Assembly (NCBI RefSeq): GCF_000317615.1
Contig: NC_019780.1
Span: forward strand, 558,001-622,000
DNA length: 64,000 nucleotides
Direction: 5' to 3'
Source: Dactylococcopsis salina PCC 8305
Lineage (GTDB): Bacteria; Cyanobacteriota; Cyanobacteriia; Cyanobacteriales; Rubidibacteraceae
Each line of letters starts with the position of its first letter. The stretch's first letter is position 1. Under the pieces are notes generated by a model. The model did not search any database. It worked only from the letters and a program-made list of their open reading frames with translations, and was not told the DNA's origin. The position numbers and the translations under genes were made by a program. Positions 45,812-54,051 of this stretch are shown here, one piece after another.

Positions 45812-47212
45812 ATGAACTATGATCTAATTATTATTGGTAATACTCCTGTCGGACGTTACGCCGCTTTTACTGCTAGTTTATGGGAAGCGCGAGTCGCTTT
45901 AGTAACGCAAGAAATTATCTTCTCTGATTATGCAGACTGGCTTTATAACTTTACTTTATCTCAATTAATTGAGACAACCGAACAACAGGAAAAAATTCAA
46001 TTTTCCTCTAGTGTCTCATCAACAAGTTACCAAAAATGGGCGCAAGAAGTCATAGAAGTTATCGAGGAAAAAGAGTCTTTAGTGAAACTTACCGCTAAAG
46101 GGGTTGATATCATTTCAGGAAAAGGAGAATTTTGTCGGCTTCCGAAACAAGCATTGATTGTTAATAATGAAAAGTTACAAGCTGGTGCTTATTTAATCAC
46201 CACAGAAACCACACCAATTTTCCCAACCATTCCCAATTTATCAGAAATTGGTTATCTCACTCTCGCTGACTTAAGACAGAAACAAACTTTAGAAACGTTA
46301 CCCGATAACTTGACCATTGTCGGAGACACACCCACAGCAATCACTCTGGCGCAAAATTTAGCAAAACTGAACAAGAAAGTCACTTTATCTCTGACAAAAA
46401 CTGGTTTATTTCCCACTGAAGATCAAGAAATTGTCAATTTATTAGAGAAACAGTTAGAAGCAGAGGGAATCGAGATTTTAAAACAAAGTCCTCTTGTAGA
46501 AATTAAAGCAGTGGGAAAACGTAAATGGTTAAAGTTAGGGGAAACAGAAAGAGAAACCGATGAATTAATTATTATTCCTCAAACTCAGCCCAATATTGAG
46601 GGCTTAAATTTAGAAGGAGTCCAAGTCAGTTATTCCAAACAGAAATTGATTATCAATGAAAAATTACAAACAACGAACTCAAAAATCTATGCTTGTGGTT
46701 GTATTCTCGGTGGATATTCTTTTCTGAATTTAGCGCAATATGAAGCGAAAGTTGCGCTTAAAAATGCTTTATTGATTCCGAGACATCAGGTAAATTATCA
46801 ACCGATTCCTTGCGTAATTTCAACTCACCCTGCTTTCGGAAGAGTAGGGATGACGGAAGCACAAGCTCAAAGCTATTATCAAAATCAGGTAATTATCATT
46901 AAAGAGTATTTTAAAACCAATTTAGTTAGCCTGGTTGGTGGAGAAATTACAGGATTATTCAAAATCGTTGTTCATCGCAATGGTAAGATTTTAGGCGGAC
47001 ATATTTTCGGAAAAGATGCGGCGGAATTAGCCAGTATTTTGGCGATGGCTATATCTAGGAAAATGACGATGAAACAACTCACTTCTATGTCTTTTCCGTC
47101 TCCATCTATTGCTGAGATGATGACTCAAGTTTTAGAGAAATGGGAAGTTTATTATGATCAATGTCATCCTTTTTTGCGGTGGTTAAGAAGACGATATAAC
47201 AAGATGATTTGA
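45812..47212 (+). CDS. divergent FAD-dependent pyridine nucleotide-disulfide oxidoreductase family protein
   Basis: 466 residues with the dihydrolipoamide dehydrogenase/mercuric reductase layout: FAD domain (MNYDLIIIGNTPVGRYAA), NAD domain (TIVGDTPTAITLAQNL), second FAD contact (NSKIYACGCILGG) and C-terminal dimerisation domain (PCVISTHPAFGRVGMTEAQA). Odd points: the redox CxxxxC after the FAD helix is missing (no Cys there), GxGxxG is GNTPVG, NAD motif lacks the last Gly, and the C-terminal catalytic His-Glu (HAHPTLSE) is replaced by SFPSPSIAE. So it is probably not a disulfide reductase. Similar disulfide-less members exist in cyanobacteria; role unknown. Confidence 0.85.
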   Translation: MNYDLIIIGNTPVGRYAAFTASLWEARVALVTQEIIFSDYADWLYNFTLSQLIETTEQQEKIQFSSSVSSTSYQKWAQEVIEVIEEKESLVKLTAKGVDIISGKGEFCRLPKQALIVNNEKLQAGAYLITTETTPIFPTIPNLSEIGYLTLADLRQKQTLETLPDNLTIVGDTPTAITLAQNLAKLNKKVTLSLTKTGLFPTEDQEIVNLLEKQLEAEGIEILKQSPLVEIKAVGKRKWLKLGETERETDELIIIPQTQPNIEGLNLEGVQVSYSKQKLIINEKLQTTNSKIYACGCILGGYSFLNLAQYEAKVALKNALLIPRHQVNYQPIPCVISTHPAFGRVGMTEAQAQSYYQNQVIIIKEYFKTNLVSLVGGEITGLFKIVVHRNGKILGGHIFGKDAAELASILAMAISRKMTMKQLTSMSFPSPSIAEMMTQVLEKWEVYYDQCHPFLRWLRRRYNKMI

Positions 47213-47238
47213 GTTTGTAAAAAATAAAAATGGTGTGA

Positions 47239-47988
47239 TCAAATCAATTGAGCGATTCCTCGAAACATGAGGGTTTGATCAACAATTATGTTTTCACTGA
47301 AAAGAGGATATTTCTGTTTTAAGTAGGTTTGAAGTAGTATCGCATCTCCTCCTGTTAAGATGACAACTCCATCAGAAAAGTCTCGCCACCAATGGCTAAC
47401 ATAATCGTAAATTCCTGCGGTGACAGTGTGAATAACTCCACTCTCGATCGCGCTGGAAGTGGAAGTTGCCCACAATTGCGGTAAAGTAGGAGGTAAACTC
47501 ACTTGGGGAAGGGCTGCGGTATGTTCGGTTAAGGCGTTTAACTGTAAGCTCAAACCTGGTAAAATCGCGCCACCTTGAAAGTTACGCCATGTTCCCACAG
47601 TAGTATAGGTGAGGGCGGTTCCGCCGTCAATCACTAACACTGGATAACCATAAATTTCGCCAGCGCCATAAGCGCATAACGCTCGATCGACCCCTAATGT
47701 AGAATAAATGTTAGTGAGGGGAATATCATCGAGGGTAATGATGTGTTTATGGGGATAATTTTCCCAAAGTTGAGTTTGTTTCTCTACGACTGACACTAAG
47801 TAAATAAATACCGTTTCCGATAGAGACTGAGTGATTTCAGTGGGGAATAAATGAGTGGGTAAAGTATTGACTGGTTTTTCTAAATGAGGAGTATTCCAAC
47901 TTTGTAGAATTTTCCCTTCTTGAAACCATCCCCAATGAAGGCGAGAATTGCCAATGACTAGAAAAATTACAGACAATTTAATGCTCAA
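47239..47988 (-). CDS. coaX: type III pantothenate kinase
   Basis: 249 residues. Phosphate loop LVIGNSRLHWGWF in place of the usual DVGNT, as in other cyanobacterial CoaX; LGVDRALCAYGAGEIYGYPV followed by VIDGGTALTYTTV (catalytic Asp) and GGAILPGLSLQLNAL are diagnostic, and ILTGGDA closes the fold. It phosphorylates pantothenate, the first step to coenzyme A, in the cytoplasm. The only start before the motif is TTG at 47988; no ATG exists upstream, and the previous reading frame's stop lies 12 bp away, so a TTG start is likely. Confidence 0.93.
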   Translation of the reverse strand: MSIKLSVIFLVIGNSRLHWGWFQEGKILQSWNTPHLEKPVNTLPTHLFPTEITQSLSETVFIYLVSVVEKQTQLWENYPHKHIITLDDIPLTNIYSTLGVDRALCAYGAGEIYGYPVLVIDGGTALTYTTVGTWRNFQGGAILPGLSLQLNALTEHTAALPQVSLPPTLPQLWATSTSSAIESGVIHTVTAGIYDYVSHWWRDFSDGVVILTGGDAILLQTYLKQKYPLFSENIIVDQTLMFRGIAQLI

Positions 47989-47999
47989 CTATTCTGAAG

Positions 48000-48277
48000 C
48001 TAATTCATTTTTGTAAGTAGCTGATTGTAAATCATTAATATTTTTTGAGCTTTATTCGCCCAAATCAACTCCTTAGCTTGTTCTACTGAACTTAAAGACA
48101 TTTTTTTTCGTAATACCAATTTAAAAAGTATATGTTACATCTTGTAGGGTGGGCACTGCCCACCCTACTACTAATTGTTTCATAGAAACGATATCCTACT
48201 AAAGGCACTGATGACCAATCAGGATTACATTGTTCTATAATCAAGAGAACTTTGAGTTTTTTGGTTTCCATTGCCAA
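48000..48277 (-). pseudogene. collapsed GT4 glycosyltransferase: N- and C-terminal ends around a palindrome
   Basis: Minus strand. 48277-48180 encodes KLKVLLIIEQCNPDWSSVPL then VGYRFYETIS, the N-terminus of a GT4 (glycosyltransferase family 1 domain) protein. A 25-bp palindrome (48144-48168) follows, the frame is lost, and 48125-48000 encodes FKLVLRKKMSLSSVEQAKEL then IWANKAQKILMIYNQLL, the kind of C-terminal helix these enzymes end with. The ~300 middle codons are missing. It is downstream of the GT2-GtrA gene (37-bp overlap at 48241-48277), so it was part of a polysaccharide operon. Confidence 0.7.
48144..48168. repeat. perfect palindrome GTAGGGTGGGCA-C-TGCCCACCCTAC
   Basis: Twelve-bp perfect arms, 1-nt loop. 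Single copy in this window; sits at the deletion scar of the glycosyltransferase. Confidence 0.85.
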
Positions 48278-49386
48278 CTAAATTTTAAGTTTAAGTAAAA
48301 GTTCCATAACATCACCAGCAGGATCGCGCTTAATTTTGCCAAATATTGATTGACTCCGAATTGTTCTGATAATCCTCCTACGATTAAACCATTAATCACT
48401 AACCCTGCACCACAAATTATATTAAAACTTAACCCGCGACGCAACTGCTGTTTCAATTGTTTTTGGGTTTGCGTGATTTCGTGAAATGTCCATCGATCGT
48501 TCCAGAAAAAGTTATGGATGATTGCGATTTCTGTAGAGAGAATAGCACTACTGGTTAGGTTAAAATTGAATTGCTGTAATAACCAAAAACTCCCTAAATC
48601 AACGCCAATTCCTAAGATGCCAACGATCGCAAAGCGAAAAAATTTTTGGGTGGGAAATAAAGCCAAACGGAGACGGAATAAATGGTGTAAGTAGTCTAAA
48701 CTTTGTTGATAGCTAACTTTACTTTTTCCCCTCAATCGAGCTTGAAAACAATATCCCACTTCTGCTACTTTTTCAATCTTCCCTTTTCCCAACACCTCCA
48801 ATAGGATTTTATAGCCAACGGGACGTAAAAAACTGTATTCTAAACAACAGCGACGCACTAAAAAATAACCACTCATGGGATCAGAAACACCACTGATCAC
48901 ATCAGGAATAAAAATCAATCCTAACCAATGCGCTCCCTTCGATAAAACTTGACGAGTCACACTCCAATGTTCAACTTTTCCCCCTTTTTTATAACGAGTC
49001 GCAATTGCTAAATCTGCACCTTTTTCGATTTCTTGCCATAATTGTTTCAACACCTGTGGAGGATGTTGTAAGTCAGCGTCAATCACCCCTAAAACGTCTC
49101 CTTTCGCTACCTTCCATCCGTCTAAAACAGCAGTGGAAAGTCCTCGTTTTCCTTGACGACAAATGACTTGTAATTGCGGATAACATTTCTGTAATTTTTT
49201 AGCAATTTCCCAAGTTAAATCGGGACTATTATCATCAATAATAATGACTTCATACTGCTGAAATAGCACCTGATCTAAACAATTAGTTACCGATGCGATT
49301 AAGCTAGAAATCGTTTGACTTTCTTGATACGTGGGAATCACTAAGGAAAACTTAATTTCAGATTGATAATCTTCCTGTGCTGTCAT
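48241..49386 (-). CDS. GT2 polyprenol-phosphate glycosyltransferase fused to GtrA membrane domain
   Basis: 381 residues. Residues 12-240 are a DPM1-like GT2 domain: SLVIPTYQESQTISSLI, VIIIDDNSPDLTWEIA, VLGVIDADLQHPP (DxD-type) and ISGVSDPMSGYFLVRR. Residues 250-375 hold four hydrophobic helices of the GtrA/DPMS family (FFRFAIVGILGIGVDLGSFW...NFFWNDRWTF). Such fusions load a sugar onto polyprenyl phosphate and flip or present it at the membrane for cell-surface glycan synthesis. In the same direction as the rml genes, 20 bp after rmlA. Confidence 0.93.
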   Translation of the reverse strand: MTAQEDYQSEIKFSLVIPTYQESQTISSLIASVTNCLDQVLFQQYEVIIIDDNSPDLTWEIAKKLQKCYPQLQVICRQGKRGLSTAVLDGWKVAKGDVLGVIDADLQHPPQVLKQLWQEIEKGADLAIATRYKKGGKVEHWSVTRQVLSKGAHWLGLIFIPDVISGVSDPMSGYFLVRRCCLEYSFLRPVGYKILLEVLGKGKIEKVAEVGYCFQARLRGKSKVSYQQSLDYLHHLFRLRLALFPTQKFFRFAIVGILGIGVDLGSFWLLQQFNFNLTSSAILSTEIAIIHNFFWNDRWTFHEITQTQKQLKQQLRRGLSFNIICGAGLVINGLIVGGLSEQFGVNQYLAKLSAILLVMLWNFYLNLKFSWQWKPKNSKFS

Positions 49387-49406
49387 TAATTACTCTTTCT
49401 TTAAGT

Positions 49407-50480
49407 TTAAGTTAACTCAATTTGTGAGTCATCCCCAATTAAAAATCGCATGGCTTTTGGGCGTTTTGGCGCAACTTTTAACTCTACTCTCTCCCCAATT
49501 AAACTATCAACAATTCGTTGCTGAATCTGTAACACTTTCGCCTGTCTTAGAATAACACTATGTTCGAGATCAGCTTCCTTCAGAATCGCTTCGTCAGCAA
49601 TACTACTATACGGACCAATAAAACAATTTTCTAAAAGACAATTCTCACCGATAATGACTGGCCCCCGAATTGTAGAGTTAATAATTTTTGTTCCTTTTCC
49701 AATCTTAACTCGTCCAATGATTTCTGAGTTTTCATCGACTTCCCCTAAGACTTTTATTTCTAAACGAGTGTCTAGAATAATCCGATTCGCTTCTAGTAAA
49801 TCGTCTTTTTTTCCCGTATCTAACCACCAACCTTCGATTTGGCGTGAACCGACATTTTTCTGATGATCAATTAACCATTGAATCGCGTCGGTAATTTCTA
49901 ATTCTCCTCTCGCTGACGGTTCAATTTGCGCGAGCGCGCGATGAATATTATGATTAAAGAAATAAATTCCCACCAGTGCTAACTTAGAGGGGGGAATTTT
50001 CGGCTTTTCTACTAATCCTAAAACCGTTCCCTGTTCATCCACTTTCGCCACTCCAAACGCACTGGGATTAGAAACTGGACAAAGTAAAATCAAAGAGTCT
50101 AATTCTTGCGTTTGAAAGGCATTTAAAAAGTTCGTTAAACTGGCTTCAACTAAGTTGTCTCCTAAATACATAACAAAAGGAGAATCCCCTAAAAACGGTT
50201 GGGCAATTTTTACCGCGTGGGCTAAACCTGCTGGTTTTTCTTGAACAATATAAGTAATGGTCGCACCAAATTGGCTTCCGTCTCCTGTTTTATTTTTAAT
50301 TTCTTCTCCCGTTTCTGGACTAATAATAATTCCAATGTCTGTAATTCCCGCTTCGACAATTGCTTCGATTCCGTACCATAAAATCGGTTTATTCGCGACG
50401 GGAACTAATTGTTTCGCACCTGTATAAGTAAGCGGACGTAATCTTGTTCCTTTTCCACCAGAAAGAATTAATGCTTTCAT
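49407..50480 (-). CDS. rmlA: glucose-1-phosphate thymidylyltransferase (long form)
   Basis: 357 residues from ATG 50480. MKALILSGGKGTRLRPLTYT is the nucleotide-binding start; VMYLGDNLVEASL, VEKPKIPPSKLALVGIYFF and WWLDTGKKDDLLEANR follow. A left-handed beta-helix C-terminus (about 250-340, ..IGKGTKIINSTIRGPVIIG) makes it the long StrD/RfbA-2 type. Converts glucose-1-phosphate and dTTP to dTDP-glucose for dTDP-rhamnose. The start codon overlaps the rmlD stop by one base (TAATG), indicating coupling; upstream Met 50531 is rejected. Confidence 0.95.
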   Translation of the reverse strand: MKALILSGGKGTRLRPLTYTGAKQLVPVANKPILWYGIEAIVEAGITDIGIIISPETGEEIKNKTGDGSQFGATITYIVQEKPAGLAHAVKIAQPFLGDSPFVMYLGDNLVEASLTNFLNAFQTQELDSLILLCPVSNPSAFGVAKVDEQGTVLGLVEKPKIPPSKLALVGIYFFNHNIHRALAQIEPSARGELEITDAIQWLIDHQKNVGSRQIEGWWLDTGKKDDLLEANRIILDTRLEIKVLGEVDENSEIIGRVKIGKGTKIINSTIRGPVIIGENCLLENCFIGPYSSIADEAILKEADLEHSVILRQAKVLQIQQRIVDSLIGERVELKVAPKRPKAMRFLIGDDSQIELT

Positions 50481-51364
50481 TATTTTTGAGTTGATAATTG
50501 GGTTAACATTTCTCTTAAACTGACTCGCCATTGTGGGGGAGGAGTTCCCAAAATTTTACCAATTTTTTCTCCTGATAATACAGAATAAGCGGGTCTTTTT
50601 GCTGGGGTGGGATATTCTTCGGTGGGAATGGGGGAAACACGATGAACTGTTACAGGGAAATGTAACACTTTCGCTTCTTCAAAAATGGCGATCGAAAAAT
50701 CATACCAACTGGCGACACCACTATTCGTAAAATGATAAATTTCTTGAACAGGAGACGATGGTAATTTTGCAATTAATCCCATGATTGCTTTCGCGATGTC
50801 ATTCGTCCAAGTCGGCGTTCCCACTTGATCAAAAACGACTTTTAATTCTTCTCTTTCTTGTCCCAGTCGTAACATGGTTTTGACAAAGTTTCCTTTTCCA
50901 TAAACCCCATAAACCCAAGCGGTACGGAGAATTACATAATTATTGCAATGACTTTTTATTCCTTCTTCTCCCCCTTGTTTTGATCGACCATAAACCCCAA
51001 TTGGATGCGTTTTATCTTGTTCGGTATAGGGTTTATTTTTTGTTCCATCAAAGACATAATCTGTAGAAATATGAAACAATCTTGCACCAATTTTTTCGGC
51101 ACTTTCTGCTAGAATTGTCGGCGCATTGCTATTGACAGCGTGAGCCAATTCGGGTTCACTTTCTGCTCGATCGACGCTGGTATAAGCCCCTGCATTAATA
51201 ATAATATCAGGTTGATGTTTTTGAACACAATCCCGAATCTGATCCGAGTTACTCAAATCCAGTTCGTCTTTTCCAAACGCAATCAATTCTCCGATTGTCG
51301 ATAACAACGGCTGTAACTCTTTACCCAATTGCCCATTTTTTCCCGTTAAAAGAATTTTATTCAT
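50480..51364 (-). CDS. rmlD: dTDP-4-dehydrorhamnose reductase
   Basis: 294 residues from ATG 51364. Cofactor motif LLTGKNGQLGKEL, INAGAYTSVDRAESEPELA, STDYVFDG and the catalytic YGRSKQGGEE (YxxxK) are classic RmlD. Last step of dTDP-L-rhamnose synthesis (NADPH). Overlaps rmlC by 8 bp and rmlA by 1 bp. Confidence 0.96.
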   Translation of the reverse strand: MNKILLTGKNGQLGKELQPLLSTIGELIAFGKDELDLSNSDQIRDCVQKHQPDIIINAGAYTSVDRAESEPELAHAVNSNAPTILAESAEKIGARLFHISTDYVFDGTKNKPYTEQDKTHPIGVYGRSKQGGEEGIKSHCNNYVILRTAWVYGVYGKGNFVKTMLRLGQEREELKVVFDQVGTPTWTNDIAKAIMGLIAKLPSSPVQEIYHFTNSGVASWYDFSIAIFEEAKVLHFPVTVHRVSPIPTEEYPTPAKRPAYSVLSGEKIGKILGTPPPQWRVSLREMLTQLSTQK

Positions 51365-51902
51365 ATAACTCTGCATCTTTTAAAAGTTTTCCAGCTTGGT
51401 CTTTTGAGGATAAAATTGGAGTTGTTATATTCTCCCAGTTAATATTAAGTTCAGGGTCATTCCATAAAATGGTTCTTTCCTGTTTTGGCGCATAATAATC
51501 AGTCGTTTTGTATAAAACTTCTGCTGCTTCTGAGAGAACATAAAAACCGTGAGCAAAACCAGGAGGAATCCACAACTGTTGTTTATTTTCAGCACTTAAA
51601 ACACAACTCACCCATTGACAAAATGTTGGAGAACTGCGACGAATATCAACGGCAACATCAAGGACTTCTCCCATAATTGATCGCACTAATTTTCCTTGAG
51701 GTTGTTGAATTTGATAATGTAATCCTCGGAGGACATTTTGCTGAGAGCGAGAATGATTACCTTGAACAAATTGAGTATTTACGCCACTTTTTTGGGTAAA
51801 TTCTTTATGATTAAAACTTTCAAAGAAAAAGCCTCGATCGTCCCCAAAAATTTGGGGTTTAATGATTAAAACATCAGGAATTTTCGTCTTAATAATTTCC
51901 AT
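51357..51902 (-). CDS. rmlC: dTDP-4-dehydrorhamnose 3,5-epimerase
   Basis: 181 residues from ATG 51902. Cupin core with FGDDRGFFFESFN, FVQGNHSRSQQNVLRGLHYQ, VLDVAVDIRRSSP and IPPGFAHGFYVLSE (active-site His and Tyr). First gene of rmlC-rmlD-rmlA on the minus strand; rmlB (4,6-dehydratase) is not in the window, so the pathway is completed elsewhere. Confidence 0.97.
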   Translation of the reverse strand: MEIIKTKIPDVLIIKPQIFGDDRGFFFESFNHKEFTQKSGVNTQFVQGNHSRSQQNVLRGLHYQIQQPQGKLVRSIMGEVLDVAVDIRRSSPTFCQWVSCVLSAENKQQLWIPPGFAHGFYVLSEAAEVLYKTTDYYAPKQERTILWNDPELNINWENITTPILSSKDQAGKLLKDAELYE

Positions 51903-52123
51903 ATTTGGACATTGTATAGTTAACAAAAACCGTAATTAAATCTCTAATAATGATACAATAAAATCTTTGTCAATACCAAATCATCTTTCTTGTGCGATCG
52001 CACCTCCCTTTTACCATTACCAGAAACTGATGGTGAATAATTGGCGCTACACACCTTCCCCCCTTTCAAAGGGGGGCTAGGGGGGGATATACTGTTACCT
52101 GACTTTTTGAAAATGGTCTAATT

Positions 52124-53134
52124 ATGACTGCTTTTTCCGCACTCATTGGTCAAAAGCAAGCAGTAGAATTATTAACCAGTGCTGTTACCCGTCAACGCAT
52201 TGCTCCCGCTTACTTATTCAATGGTCCAGAAGGCGTGGGACGACATTTAGCTGCGATCGAGTTTACCACTTTAATCCTTGCTGAGGAACAAAATCTTAAT
52301 TTAGTCCGACATAAAGTTCAGAGCCAAAATCATCCTGATTTGCTCACAGTTGAACCCACCTATCTTCAGCAGGGGAAACTCTTGACGGAAGCACAAGCAC
52401 AAGCAGAGGGTTTAAAACGGAAAGCCCCCCCGCAAATACGAGTCGAACAAATCAGGGAGATTGCGCGGTTTTTATCTCGTCCACCGTTGGAAGCGTCTCG
52501 TGCTGTGGTTATCATTGAAGCGGCGCACACAATGGCAGAAGCGGCGGCAAACGCTTTGTTAAAAACCCTAGAAGAACCTGGAAAAGCCACAATTATTTTA
52601 ATTGCTCCCAGTGCTGATTCTCTCCTACCGACATTAGTTTCTCGCTGTCAACGGATTCCATTTTATCGTTTATCAATGCCAGACTTAAAACAAGTGTTAG
52701 CACAGACTGATCAGAGTGAAATTATCGAACAAGAAACCCTTTGCGCGATCGCACAAGGAAGTCCAGGAGAAGCAATGATTGCAAAGGAAAATTTAACGGA
52801 AATCCCTAAATCTATATTACAACAATTAGAAACTCTGATTAATCATCAGGAACAATCTTCCTTAATTAACACTGAAATTGCCCTAAATTTAGGAAAAGAA
52901 ATCAGTCAGAATCTTGACTTTCCGACGCAAATATGGTTAATAAACTATCTCCAACAACGATTTTGGAAGCAGGGATTAAAAACTCAAGTTCCTCTCAAGA
53001 GATTATCAGGATTAGAGCAATTAGAAACCAGTCAAAAAATGCTTTTAAGCTATGTTCAACCGCGTTTAGTCTGGGAAGTAACCCTTCTCCAAATTGGGGA
53101 AGTTACTTCACCTGAATCATTAGATCATAATTAA
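52124..53134 (+). CDS. holB: DNA polymerase III delta' subunit (clamp loader)
   Basis: 336 residues. FSALIGQKQAVELLTSAV, GPEGVGRHLAAIEF (degenerate P-loop, Lys replaced by Arg-His), VVIIEAAHTMAEAAANALLK and TLEEPG...SRCQRIPF are diagnostic for the clamp-loader delta' family, including the SRC sensor motif. A ~30-residue insertion (LLTEAQAQAEGLKRK) in the first domain is typical for cyanobacteria. The upstream gap 51903-52123 holds a C/G palindrome at 52057-52088. Confidence 0.93.
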   Translation: MTAFSALIGQKQAVELLTSAVTRQRIAPAYLFNGPEGVGRHLAAIEFTTLILAEEQNLNLVRHKVQSQNHPDLLTVEPTYLQQGKLLTEAQAQAEGLKRKAPPQIRVEQIREIARFLSRPPLEASRAVVIIEAAHTMAEAAANALLKTLEEPGKATIILIAPSADSLLPTLVSRCQRIPFYRLSMPDLKQVLAQTDQSEIIEQETLCAIAQGSPGEAMIAKENLTEIPKSILQQLETLINHQEQSSLINTEIALNLGKEISQNLDFPTQIWLINYLQQRFWKQGLKTQVPLKRLSGLEQLETSQKMLLSYVQPRLVWEVTLLQIGEVTSPESLDHN

Positions 53135-53211
53135 AATCATCAGAAACAAAACCAGATAATAAGAATAAAATCCTTGTTATCCTGAAAGTGGGTAGTTCAT
53201 ATTCAAACCTA

Positions 53212-53682
53212 ATGTCTCATCGTTTTTCTTGGATCATTCCTAATCATCTCGCTGTTGGTTCTTTCCCAAAGTTAGATAATGAAATTACTTATTTAAGTCG
53301 AGTTGGTATTACTTCAGTTTTATGTTTAATGGAACGGAAAGAAGTAAAAGTTCCTCAAGATATCAAAAATAGATTTGTCTGGCGAAATGTTCCCATTCCC
53401 GATGGCGCAACAGGAGGAATCCCCAAAGTAGAACAGTTTGAGGAAGCCTGCACAATTTTATCGCGGTGGGGAAAGAAAGGTCATGCCACTTATGTTCACT
53501 GTCTCGCAGGAGTGGGACGTTCTCCGTCTGTTTGCGCTTTATATTTAACGCAATTAGAAGGAATTTCTTTAGAGGAAGCGATTGCCAAAGTTCAGGATCG
53601 ACATCCTTACGCCCATCCTGATCCCGCACAAATCGCTGTTATGCAGAAGTTTCTCGCCCAATTCAAGACAGAAAAAGCATAA
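53212..53682 (+). CDS. dual-specificity phosphatase-like protein
   Basis: 156 residues from ATG 53212 (upstream Met 53188 has no ribosome site). The signature HCLAGVGRSP (HCx5R) lies near residue 103 with the general-acid Asp in VPIPDGATGG, and AQIAVMQKFLAQF closes the fold. Cys-based protein or lipid phosphatase; target unknown. Its stop codon TAA is the first three bases of the inverted repeat of the MITE-like unit that follows. Confidence 0.9.
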   Translation: MSHRFSWIIPNHLAVGSFPKLDNEITYLSRVGITSVLCLMERKEVKVPQDIKNRFVWRNVPIPDGATGGIPKVEQFEEACTILSRWGKKGHATYVHCLAGVGRSPSVCALYLTQLEGISLEEAIAKVQDRHPYAHPDPAQIAVMQKFLAQFKTEKA

Positions 53683-54007
53683 TTAGGGTTTGCTGAAAAA
53701 GTTCATGTTTTCGGTGTAGTAAGGCAAAAGGCAAGAGGCAAAAGGCAAAAGGGGAGATGGGGGAGATGGGGGGAGATGGGGAAGATGGGGAGATGGGGAA
53801 GATGGGGAAGATGGGGAGATGGGGAGATGGGGGAGATGGGGGAGAAAAATCGCTCCCTTGTCTTCCTTGTCTTCTTTGTCTTCCTTGTCTCCCATTGCTC
53901 CCTTGTCTCCCTTGTCTCCCATTTCTCCCTTGCATTTTTTCAAAGCATTAAGAGCCTTAAAAGCTGATTGGATAAAGGTTTTAGGTTTATTCAGTAAGCC
54001 CTAATTA
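53680..54007. mobile_element. MITE-like unit with 18-bp inverted repeats and low-complexity cargo
   Basis: Left end TAATTAGGGTTTGCTGAA (53680-53697) and right end TTCAGTAAGCCCTAATTA (53990-54007) pair at 16 of 18 positions. The interior is GGCAAAA/GGCAAGA heptamers (53722-53750), a GGGGAGAT tract (53751-53840) and a CTTGTCTTC/CTTGTCTCC tract (53852-53932). No transposase. It fills the whole gap between the phosphatase gene and gcvT together with a GTAGAGACG-type palindrome at 54009-54032. Open frames through it are repeat artefacts. Confidence 0.7.
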
Positions 54008-54051
54008 TAGAGACGCTCCCTAGAACGTCTCTCTTGACCCTAGAAATGCGA

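Noticed and set aside
53663-53967. Several Gly/Met or Ser/Pro-rich ORFs on both strands
   Set aside because: Low-complexity tracts of the MITE-like unit; no ribosome sites, no conserved content.
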